Part shown: positions 57,323 through 64,000 of the stretch, in pieces
Position numbering within the stretch: position 1 is the stretch's first letter
Layout of the letters: every line of letters starts with the position of its first letter
Assembly (NCBI GenBank): GCA_023229435.1
Contig: JALNZF010000018.1
Coordinates: 1-64,000, forward strand
DNA from: Nitrospirota bacterium
Lineage (GTDB): Bacteria > Nitrospirota > UBA9217
Length of the DNA: 64,000 nt
Direction: 5' to 3'
Translations under genes and position numbers: made by a program
The notes under the pieces: generated by a model
The model's input: the letters and a program-made list of their open reading frames with translations, nothing else
Database searches by the model: none
Told to the model about the DNA's origin: nothing

Positions 57323-58684
57323 TTATTTTTTCAGGTTTTTGCTTCTGCCCCGCGGTTTCTCTTCTCGCCGGCTTTTTGCAAATATCCTCACGGGTGTACC
57401 GTGGAAATTGAACGCCTCGCGCAGGTTGTTCTCAATATAGCGCAGGTATGAGAAATGGACGCCCGCCGGGTAGTTGACAAACACGACGAATGTCGGAGGT
57501 TTGATCCCCACTTGTGTGGCATAGTAATATTTAACGCGTTTTGCACGGTACAGCGGCGGTTCGTGCCGTGCAACGAGCTGCGAGAAGACCTTGTTCAACT
57601 CGGCGGTCGGTACGCGTCGCTGGGTCTCCACCATCACTTTGTCGATCTCTTCAAAGACCTTGGTGATGCGCTGGCGGGTGGTTGCCGAGATGGTGATCAC
57701 CGAGGCGTAATCAGCGAATTTGAGCCGCTGCCGAACATCCGTGATGAACCGCTTGTAACCCTCTTCCTTGTCAGTCACCAGGTCCCACTTGTTCAGGACG
57801 AGGATGATCCCCTTGCCGGCCTCATGCGCAAGTCCCACAATCCGCTCATCCTGCTCGGTGATGCCTTCGAAGGCGTCGATCAACACGAGCGCCACGTCCG
57901 CCCGTTCAATTCCCTTCATGGCGCGCATGACGCTGTATTTTTCCACCCCGCGGCTGATCTTTCCGCGGCTCCGGATGCCCGCCGTATCCACGAGGATATA
58001 CTGTTTCCCATAATACGTATAAATGCTGTCCACCGCATCCCTGGTCGTCCCGGCGACGGGGCTCACGATCATCCGGTCTTCGCCCATGAGCGCATTTACG
58101 AATGACGATTTTCCGACATTTGGCCGTCCGATGATGGCGATCCTCGGAATTTCCAGAACCTGTTTTACTTCAGATTCCTGAGGTGTTTCCGGCAGGAGAC
58201 TGCCAAGCGCGTCCATGAGGTCGGAAAACCCCTGGCCGTGCTGGGCCGAAATGGGATAAAGGGTATCTATGCCGAGGCGGTAAAAGTCCGGGATGAGCCC
58301 TTCGTGCCGCTCTCCGTCAACCTTGTTCAAGGCATAGAGAACGGGCTTGCCCGAGGCCCTGAGACGGTGCGAAACCTCAATGTCCGCCGGGAGCAGTCCC
58401 TCTTTGCCGTCCATCAAGAAGATGATGAAGTCGGCCTCCTCCACGGCGAGTGTGGTTTGCTCGCGCATCCTCGTGTACATGACGTCTTCGGTCTCCGGCT
58501 CGAACCCGCCGGTGTCCACGAGAAGGAAGTGTTTCTTCATCCACTCGGCTTGGGCGTAGTTTCGGTCCCGCGTCACCCCGGGCATGTCATCGACGACGGC
58601 GAAGTTCCTGCCGATGATCCGGTTAAAGAGGGTGGATTTGCCGACGTTCGGACGGCCGACTATGGCGACAATTGGTTTAGGCAT
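57323..58684 (-). CDS. der: Ribosome-assembly GTPase Der (EngA)
   Basis: 453 residues on the minus strand. Two tandem GTPase domains, each with 'GRPNVGKS' (residues about 8-15 and near 186) and 'DTGG'/'DTAG' switch motifs, plus NKxD in 'ALNKVDG' and 'VLNKWDLV'. A C-terminal KH-like domain follows. It is needed for 50S assembly. Its leader holds a heptad element (58700). Confidence 0.95.
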   Translation of the reverse strand: MPKPIVAIVGRPNVGKSTLFNRIIGRNFAVVDDMPGVTRDRNYAQAEWMKKHFLLVDTGGFEPETEDVMYTRMREQTTLAVEEADFIIFLMDGKEGLLPADIEVSHRLRASGKPVLYALNKVDGERHEGLIPDFYRLGIDTLYPISAQHGQGFSDLMDALGSLLPETPQESEVKQVLEIPRIAIIGRPNVGKSSFVNALMGEDRMIVSPVAGTTRDAVDSIYTYYGKQYILVDTAGIRSRGKISRGVEKYSVMRAMKGIERADVALVLIDAFEGITEQDERIVGLAHEAGKGIILVLNKWDLVTDKEEGYKRFITDVRQRLKFADYASVITISATTRQRITKVFEEIDKVMVETQRRVPTAELNKVFSQLVARHEPPLYRAKRVKYYYATQVGIKPPTFVVFVNYPAGVHFSYLRYIENNLREAFNFHGTPVRIFAKSRREEKPRGRSKNLKK

Positions 58685-58699
58685 AGGGTTCGCGCATTC

Positions 58700-58779
58700 A
58701 GCAGAGGGCGTGGAGCAGAGCGCATGGAGTTACGTGCAAAGGCACATCAGACTCTACGCGCTTTGCGCTATGCACGCAG
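58700..58779. repeat. Heptad-periodic inverted element (AGCAGAG type) in the der leader
   Basis: Units AGCAGAG, GGCGTGG, AGCAGAG, CGCATGG, AGTTACG (58700-58734) are answered by CTCTACG, CGCTTTG, CGCTATG, CACGCAG (58752-58779). It lies between the divergent der and DUF4124 genes and shares unit sequence with 32931. Confidence 0.7.
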
Positions 58780-58879
58780 GTTTGCACTATAACACTTTTG
58801 TTCTCGGCAGCACAAGAAAAAACCTTGCGAAGCCCTGTTATTTATGTTATTTTTCTAAGTCACTCAAGAGGAGGTCTCC

Positions 58880-59416
58880 ATGCGAAAAGGTGCTGTCCTG
58901 ACAGTATGTATGCTTCTTTTGTCCGTTTCTCTTGCCCGTGCCGAGTTTTATCGCTGGGTTGATAAGGACGGAAAGGAATTCTTTACGAATGAGCGGGAAC
59001 AGGTGCCGAAGGAATATCAGAGCATTGCAACGGCGGTGAATCCGGATGAAAGCAGGGTCAGCGTGGGAGAGAAGTCTTTTGCCGCCGGGAAACCATCAAC
59101 CTCCCTGAAAGTTCACAAAGACAAATATGGCAAGGGAGAGGAACACTGGCGCAAACGGGCGCAGAAACTCAGAAAAGAGCTGGACGCCTTGCAGGACAAG
59201 TACGACCTTGTTCTGAAACAGGAAAAGGAAAATGAAGATAAGCCGAAGAATTTGGCCGCCAATAAAAGTGGGACCAAAAAGAAGGCCCGAACGAACCTCG
59301 ACCGAAAGAAATCATCACTCGAGAAGGACCTTGCCCGGAAAAATCATGAGCTTGAGGTTGAACTGCCCGATGAGGCGCGGAAGGCCGATGCCTACCCGGG
59401 GTGGATACGGGAATAG
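58880..59416 (+). CDS. Exported DUF4124-domain protein
   Basis: 178 residues with GAGGAGG ahead. A signal peptide (about 1-21, 'MLLLSVSLARA') precedes the DUF4124 block 'EFYRWVDKDGKEFFTNEREQ'. The rest is a charged coiled coil ('RAQKLRKELDALQDKYDLVL' and onward). It is periplasmic. DUF4124 proteins have no agreed function; they look like small envelope adaptors. Confidence 0.78.
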   Translation: MRKGAVLTVCMLLLSVSLARAEFYRWVDKDGKEFFTNEREQVPKEYQSIATAVNPDESRVSVGEKSFAAGKPSTSLKVHKDKYGKGEEHWRKRAQKLRKELDALQDKYDLVLKQEKENEDKPKNLAANKSGTKKKARTNLDRKKSSLEKDLARKNHELEVELPDEARKADAYPGWIRE

Positions 59417-59468
59417 TGCGGCGTGCGGATGAACTTGATATGCTCTCGCTCTACATGTGCGCCATAGA

Positions 59469-60155
59469 ATGAAAAAGATCATCATCGCTCGGGACCTCCT
59501 GGATGACCTCGAGGAAGGCAATACGATCTTCAAAAGGAGCGACATCACGTTCTTTCCCGCGGGGTCTTCCGAGGACATACTCGATCTTCACGGTGTCGAA
59601 AGAGCGGACCTCATCATTACCGAGGCCGCCTTGCCGCTGATGGGCGGAGCCAAGCTCTGCTCCAGGATACGGAGCGATGCGGAGTTGAAGTATGTATCGA
59701 TCATTATCATCGGTGACGAGACTGAAGACTCCGTGTCTCAATGCAAGGAAGCGGGCGCCAATGTCGTCATCCGGAGGCCGCTGAAACCCGGCATGCTTTT
59801 GTGGCAGGCATCCGAGCAACTAGTCATACCGCATCGAAAGGACATGCGGGTCTTGCTGCGCGCTTCCATAAAAGGCATGGAAGGGAACACCCCATTTTTT
59901 GCGAAGTCCGAGAACATCAGCCTCTCCGGGATGCTGCTGGAAACAGATCGTATGCTCCAAAAGGGCGACCGGCTGACGTGCTCGTTTAATATCGCCCACA
60001 GTGAGATCTCTCTGACATGCATGGTCGAACGGGTAGAAACAACCGCGTCGAAGAGAAACCGATATGGGGTGAGGTTCCTGAACTGTGATACAAAGGCTCT
60101 GATCATCATTGAGAACTTTGTCAAGGCGCCGAAAGTCGGAAGTTCAAAAGAGTAG
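59469..60155 (+). CDS. Receiver-like domain fused to PilZ
   Basis: 228 residues from ATG 59469. The N-terminal half resembles a response-regulator receiver ('ADLIITEAALPLMGGAKLCS', 'VSIIIIGDETEDS', 'VIRRPLKP' with the conserved Lys), but the acidic pocket looks incomplete. The C-terminal half is PilZ: 'RVLLRASIKG' (RxxxR-like) and 'ENISLSGMLLET' (N/DxSxxG). It would bind c-di-GMP and may respond to the GGDEF protein at 54631 or act on the pilus motor. It sits 63 bases upstream of leuS. Confidence 0.75.
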   Translation: MKKIIIARDLLDDLEEGNTIFKRSDITFFPAGSSEDILDLHGVERADLIITEAALPLMGGAKLCSRIRSDAELKYVSIIIIGDETEDSVSQCKEAGANVVIRRPLKPGMLLWQASEQLVIPHRKDMRVLLRASIKGMEGNTPFFAKSENISLSGMLLETDRMLQKGDRLTCSFNIAHSEISLTCMVERVETTASKRNRYGVRFLNCDTKALIIIENFVKAPKVGSSKE

Positions 60156-60218
60156 AAGGACGTTTCGTGGTTGATCGCTCTGTCCGGGCAGTATGCTGAA
60201 ATATCGAAGGAGTATCTG

Positions 60219-62696
60219 TTGGAAGAACGGTACGATTGTAAAAAAATCGAAGAACGCTGGCAGCGCTCCTGGCAGGAGAACAAAACCTTCACGGTAACGG
60301 AAGACGCCTCGAAGCCCAAGTACTATTGCCTTGAGATGTTCCCGTACCCATCCGGCAGGATCCACATGGGGCACGTCAGGAACTACGCCATCGGCGATGT
60401 GATCTCGCGCTATGAACGGATGAGGGGATTCAATGTCCTTCACCCCATGGGATGGGACTCCTTCGGCCTCCCCGCGGAGAATGCGGCCATCAAGCACGGC
60501 ACCCACCCCCAGAAATGGACCATTGAGAACATCGCATTCATGCGGGACAAACAACTCAAACGCCTTGGCCTTTCCTACGACTGGGACCGGGAGATAGCCA
60601 CGTGCCTCGAGGATTATTACCGCTGGAACCAGTGGTTCTTCATCAGGATGTACGAGCGCGGCCTTGCCTACAGGAAGCTTTCGTATGTGAACTGGTGCCC
60701 GTCGTGCAATACGGTGCTCGCGAACGAGCAGGTGGAGGACGGCCTTTGCTGGCGCTGCAGCACGGTGGTGACGCACAAGGAACTGGAGCAGTGGTTCTTT
60801 AAGATAACGGCCTATGCCGAAGAGCTTTTGTCCTCGCTTGATAAACTGACCGGCTGGCCCGAGCGCGTGCTTACGATGCAGCGGAACTGGATCGGCAAGT
60901 CCACCGGCGTGGAAGTGGATTTCACGGTCGAAGGCACGGGAGAGAAGCTTGCGATATTCACAACCCGTCAGGACACGCTCTTCGGCGTGACCTTCATGAG
61001 CATTGCGCCCGAGCATCCCAAGCTGGAGTTGCTCATCAAGGGGAAAAAACAGGCCGACGAGGTACGGGTGTTCTGTCAGCGTGTGATGAGCGAAGATAAG
61101 GCCAGCCGCACTGACGAGAAACAGGAAAAAGAGGGGGTCTTTACCGGCGCCTATGCGATCAATCCTTTGAACAACGAAAAAGTGCCGATCTGGGTCGGCA
61201 ACTTCGTGCTCATGGAATACGGCACGGGCGCGATCATGTCCGTTCCCGCCCATGACCAGCGTGACTTCGAGTTCGCGAAAAAGTACGGTTTGCCGGTCCG
61301 CGTCGTGATCCAGGACCTTGAAAAAGATCTTGTCGCGGACACGATGAAGCAGGCCTATACGGATGACGGCATCATGGCGAACTCGGACATCTTCGACGGG
61401 TTCACGAACGTCGTTGCAAAAGAGAAGATCGCAGACCATATAGAATCGAACAAACTCGGCAAGCGCACCGTGAACTGGAGGCTCCGTGACTGGGGCATCT
61501 CACGACAGCGTTACTGGGGCACGCCGATACCGATCATCTACTGCGGCCGGTGCGGAACGGTCCCCGTTCCTGTTGACCGGCTTCCGGTCAAACTGCCGAT
61601 GGATGTGGAATTCACCGGCAAGGGGCTCTCGCCTCTCGTGGAGTCGAAATTCTTCCAGGAAACCATGTGCCCGACGTGCGGAGGAGCGGCCCGTCGCGAG
61701 ACGGACACCATGGACACGTTCGTGGACTCGTCCTGGTATTTTCTGCGCTACTGCTCGCCGAAGGAGGACAGGGCGCCCTTCAGCAAAAAGGCCGCCGGGT
61801 ACTGGATGAGCGTTGACCAGTATATCGGAGGCATCGAACACGCAGTACTTCACCTGCTCTATGCGCGGTTTTTCACCAAGGTGATCCGAGACCTCGGCCT
61901 CTTTGACGGAGACGAGCCGTTCACGAACCTCCTGACCCAGGGCATGGTGATCAAGGACGGCGCCAAGATGAGCAAGTCCAAAGGCAACGTGGTGGACCCG
62001 GATTTCATCCTCACAAAGTACGGCGCCGACACGGCCCGGCTCTTCTCGCTTTTTGCCGCGCCGCCTGAGCGCGACCTTGAATGGAGCGATCAGGGCGTGG
62101 AGGGGGCGTACCGTTTCCTGCACCGGGTCTGGGCGATCGTGTACAAGAATTTTACGGCGGTGAGAGAGGTGAGGCCCGCCGGGGTTGAGGCGAGGGGAGA
62201 TCCACTTTACCGGAAGACCCATCTGACCATCAAAAAAGTGACCGAGGACATTGAGCGCGAATTCCATTTCAATACCGCCATCGCGGCGCTCATGGAGATG
62301 GTGAACGAGATGTATGAGTATACGTCGGGCGGCAACTTCAGCCGGAACAGGCAGGCTCCCGTGCTTCGCCTGGCGATCGACACGCTCGTGCTGCTTATAT
62401 CGCCCTTTGCCCCGCACTTTGCCGAAGAACTCTGGGAAGCGCTCGGCGGTAAAGAGAGCATCGCGAACGCACCCTGGCCGCAGTATGATCCCCAGGCAAT
62501 CGTGGCCACGGAAATTACGGTCGTGGTGCAGGTGAATGGCAAGGTCAGGGGTAAGCTTACGCTTCCCGCCGGTACTTCTGATAAGGACATCGAAGCAGCG
62601 GCGCTTGCTGACTCCAAGGTCCGGGAGTTCATTGCCGGCAAATCTCCCCAAAAGGTAATTGTGGTGCAAGGCAAGCTGGTGAATGTGGTGGTGTGA
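60219..62696 (+). CDS. leuS: Leucyl-tRNA synthetase
   Basis: 825 residues from TTG 60219, preferred because AAGGAG lies six bases ahead; an earlier TTG at 60171 adds 16 residues without such a site. HIGH motif as 'FPYPSGRIHMGHVRN' and 'KMSKSKGNVVDPD' are intact. The zinc-type Cys pairs 'CPSC' and 'CWRC', and the CP1 editing domain ('FTTRQDTLFGVTFM', 'YGTGAIMSVPAHDQRD'), are present. It charges tRNA-Leu. The next gene overlaps its stop. Confidence 0.95.
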   Translation: MEERYDCKKIEERWQRSWQENKTFTVTEDASKPKYYCLEMFPYPSGRIHMGHVRNYAIGDVISRYERMRGFNVLHPMGWDSFGLPAENAAIKHGTHPQKWTIENIAFMRDKQLKRLGLSYDWDREIATCLEDYYRWNQWFFIRMYERGLAYRKLSYVNWCPSCNTVLANEQVEDGLCWRCSTVVTHKELEQWFFKITAYAEELLSSLDKLTGWPERVLTMQRNWIGKSTGVEVDFTVEGTGEKLAIFTTRQDTLFGVTFMSIAPEHPKLELLIKGKKQADEVRVFCQRVMSEDKASRTDEKQEKEGVFTGAYAINPLNNEKVPIWVGNFVLMEYGTGAIMSVPAHDQRDFEFAKKYGLPVRVVIQDLEKDLVADTMKQAYTDDGIMANSDIFDGFTNVVAKEKIADHIESNKLGKRTVNWRLRDWGISRQRYWGTPIPIIYCGRCGTVPVPVDRLPVKLPMDVEFTGKGLSPLVESKFFQETMCPTCGGAARRETDTMDTFVDSSWYFLRYCSPKEDRAPFSKKAAGYWMSVDQYIGGIEHAVLHLLYARFFTKVIRDLGLFDGDEPFTNLLTQGMVIKDGAKMSKSKGNVVDPDFILTKYGADTARLFSLFAAPPERDLEWSDQGVEGAYRFLHRVWAIVYKNFTAVREVRPAGVEARGDPLYRKTHLTIKKVTEDIEREFHFNTAIAALMEMVNEMYEYTSGGNFSRNRQAPVLRLAIDTLVLLISPFAPHFAEELWEALGGKESIANAPWPQYDPQAIVATEITVVVQVNGKVRGKLTLPAGTSDKDIEAAALADSKVREFIAGKSPQKVIVVQGKLVNVVV

Positions 62697-63400
62697 AGTG
62701 CCATGAGGGACGAGGGGGGATGATGAGGGACGGGAGACGAGAGACGAGGGACGAGAGACGAGGGATGACGGACGAGGGACGAGAGACGAGGGAAGACGGA
62801 TGTAGGAAGAAAGCGTCCGTCGTCCTAGCGAGCGCTGCGAGCGGTCGTCCATCGTCCATCGGGTTAAATGGCGATCGTCCATCGTCAATCGTGTTGGTCC
62901 TGGTCGCCTTGTCGATGCTGCTCTCCTCCTGCGGATACCGGTTCGCTTCAATGGGAGGGATCGTGCCCGAAGATGCCAGGACCATCGCCGTTCCGGCGTT
63001 CATCAACAACACCGCGGAGCCCTATGTGGATGTCGAGGTGACCAAGGCTGTGGTGGATGAGTTCCTTGCCGATGGCCGGCTGAAGGTAGTGGACGCGGAT
63101 ACAGCCGATCTGGTGCTCAAGGGGAAGGTGACGAAATTCGAGATTACCCCGTCCGCCTATTCGACTGATAATTATATTCAGTCCTATACGGTCAGTATTG
63201 GAGTGAATGTAACGGTAGAGGAAGTAAAGACCCATAAGAGTATCTGGCAGGAAACGGGTGTTGGTTCGGTCTTCAACGCGGGCTATGGCGTATCGATCGG
63301 CGACATCACCGCCACGAAGATCGCAAAAGAAGCGGCCCTTAAGAATGCAAGCCGGGACGTGGCGTCGACGATTCGGAGCCGGTTGCTGGATGGGTTTTGA
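62693..63400 (+). CDS. lptE: LPS-assembly lipoprotein LptE, start uncertain
   Basis: The frame is open from GTG 62693 (235 residues). The true protein starts near the lipobox 'MLLSSCGYRF' (Cys at residue 80 of the long form). Its LptE core includes 'DARTIAVPAFINNTAEPYVD', 'VVDADTADLVLKGKV' and 'YTVSIGVNVTVEEVKTHK'. A GTG at 62891 would give a 169-residue protein with a short signal. The first 65 codons are heptad repeat ('GRRETRDERRGMTDEGRETR'), so the natural start was probably displaced. LptE plugs the LptD pore in the outer membrane. Confidence 0.82.
   Translation: MKCHEGRGGMMRDGRRETRDERRGMTDEGRETREDGCRKKASVVLASAASGRPSSIGLNGDRPSSIVLVLVALSMLLSSCGYRFASMGGIVPEDARTIAVPAFINNTAEPYVDVEVTKAVVDEFLADGRLKVVDADTADLVLKGKVTKFEITPSAYSTDNYIQSYTVSIGVNVTVEEVKTHKSIWQETGVGSVFNAGYGVSIGDITATKIAKEAALKNASRDVASTIRSRLLDGF
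62704..62893. repeat. Longest heptad-periodic array (AGAGACG type) plus GTCCATC units
   Basis: Ten consecutive 7-base units from 62733 to 62802 (GGAGACG, AGAGACG, AGGGACG, AGAGACG, AGGGATG and so on) follow looser units from 62704, eight bases after the leuS stop. A short spacer leads to GTCCATC/GTCCATC and GTCCATC/GTCAATC heptads up to 62893. The array lies within the lptE open frame. Confidence 0.85.
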
Positions 63401-63404
63401 CGAA

Positions 63405-63512
63405 ACGTTCAAGGTTCAAAGTTCAAACAAACTCAAAATATCAAAAAAACCATTTGGCATTCGCTCATTTGAAATTGGTTTGATATTTGGATTATTAACT
63501 TTGACATTGAAT
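63405..63512. repeat. Heptad-periodic element (GTTCA, then TTTGAAA type)
   Basis: ACGTTCA, AGGTTCA, AAGTTCA start four bases after the lptE stop. They are followed by A-rich and then T-rich units (TTTGAAA, TTGGTTT, GATATTT, GGATTAT) with partial complementarity. It fills the gap to holA. Confidence 0.65.
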
Positions 63513-63526
63513 GTGTATAAAGGCAT

Positions 63527-64000
63527 ATGCTTAAATATCAGGACCTCATATCCAGCCTCAAGCGAGGGAAGATCCTCCCCCTCTACCTGTTCTTCGGCGA
63601 AGAGGAATTCCTGATCCAGGAGGCAATCGATCTGGTCATCAATAAGGTCGTTGATCCGGGGGCCAGGGACTTCAACTTCAATACTCTTTACTGCAAGGAC
63701 ACGTCATCCTCCGAGCTGGTGAACCTTTGCCAGACGCTTCCCTTCATGTCCGAAAAGCGGCTCGTGATCGCGAAAGAGATCGATGTCTTCAAGGCAGCTG
63801 ACCTTGAAGAGCTGATTCCCTATCTCAACGACCCTTCCCCCAGCACCTGCCTGCTCATGCTCTCGAACCAGCCGCGGTATGAAAAAAAGGCCGTCACCTC
63901 CGCGGTGGAGGCCCACGGCGCGGTGACACGGTTCTATGCCTTGTTAGACCGTGAGATCGTTGCCTGGATCGAGGAGTGGGCAAGGGCGCGGGGTCTGTCC
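63527..64000 (+). CDS. holA: DNA polymerase III subunit delta, N-terminal part (partial)
   Basis: 158 codons from ATG 63527 (AAAGG ahead) to the window edge. 'LYLFFGEEEFLIQEAIDLVI' and 'LVNLCQTLPFMSEKRLVIAK' are typical of the HolA AAA+ like domain, which opens the beta clamp in the clamp loader. The leuS-lptE-holA order is found in many Gram-negative bacteria and supports the call. The rest of the gene is outside the window. Confidence 0.9.
   Translation, partial: MLKYQDLISSLKRGKILPLYLFFGEEEFLIQEAIDLVINKVVDPGARDFNFNTLYCKDTSSSELVNLCQTLPFMSEKRLVIAKEIDVFKAADLEELIPYLNDPSPSTCLLMLSNQPRYEKKAVTSAVEAHGAVTRFYALLDREIVAWIEEWARARGLS

Noticed and set aside
62733..62802. Possible CRISPR or minisatellite array before lptE
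   Set aside because: Units are seven bases with no spacers and no cas genes nearby; it fits the heptad class seen elsewhere in the window.
1..64000. tRNA, rRNA or intact transposase genes
   Set aside because: No cloverleaf, rRNA core sequence or transposase domain was found on either strand by eye.

Overview
The window reads as a chromosomal segment of a GC-rich (roughly 55-60 % by eye), Gram-negative anaerobe or facultative anaerobe. The evidence is an outer-membrane secretin (PilQ), LptE, RseP, RlpA and a predicted beta-barrel, combined with a nickel CO dehydrogenase, NuoEFG-type soluble oxidoreductase modules, class I two-subunit fumarase and sigma-54 regulators. This mix fits Nitrospirota or Desulfobacterota; I cannot choose between them without a search. 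No rRNA, tRNA, CRISPR array or intact transposase was seen.

Layout. 1-5.3 kb: tail of a sigma-54 activator, then a cyclic-nucleotide-binding protein and a first NuoE-NuoF-NuoG set. 5.6-11.4 kb: TPR protein, recN, two tandem cysK copies separated by a duplicated recN tail, and a cysteine desulfurase. 11.4-12.6 kb: a lower-GC accessory patch with a KilA-N gene cut short by a hairpin element, and an outer-membrane protein. 12.6-18.9 kb: ABC exporter, GH57 glucanotransferase, FG-GAP-like secreted protein. 19.1-26.5 kb: the envelope/isoprenoid block uppS-cdsA-dxr-rseP-ispG-proS. 27-38 kb: pilB, CorC-type protein, mdh-fumA-fumB, apt, rlpA, pepA and several small secreted or basic proteins. 38.4-39.6 kb: glgC on the minus strand. 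40-47.5 kb: a second NuoE/NuoF/Fe-S/NuoG set ending in cooS. 48.5-54.5 kb: a MerR-like regulator, pilMNOPQ and a lipoprotein. 54.6-60.2 kb: a GGDEF protein, a minus-strand cold-shock group (csp, RRM protein, rpsU), der, a DUF4124 protein and a receiver-PilZ protein. 60.2-64 kb: leuS, lptE and the start of holA.

How the genes fit together. The cooS cluster looks like a soluble CO:NAD(P)+ (possibly bifurcating) enzyme complex; the first NuoEFG set is a paralogous NADH-handling module. Malate dehydrogenase and fumarase supply part of a TCA branch. glgC and the GH57 enzyme belong to glycogen turnover. PilB and PilMNOPQ make the type IV pilus machinery, with GGDEF and PilZ proteins nearby suggesting c-di-GMP control.

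The most unusual signal is not a gene. More than fifteen intergenic stretches consist of degenerate units repeated with a strict 7-base (some 9-base) period. They are built from at least eight unrelated unit sequences, often arranged as two inverted arms, and usually begin 0-15 bases after a stop codon. Four of the larger ones share the terminal inverted motif AACTRCTCAG. Some have entered or altered coding sequences (GH57, ispG, lptE). I regard this as the best candidate for an undescribed system in the window.
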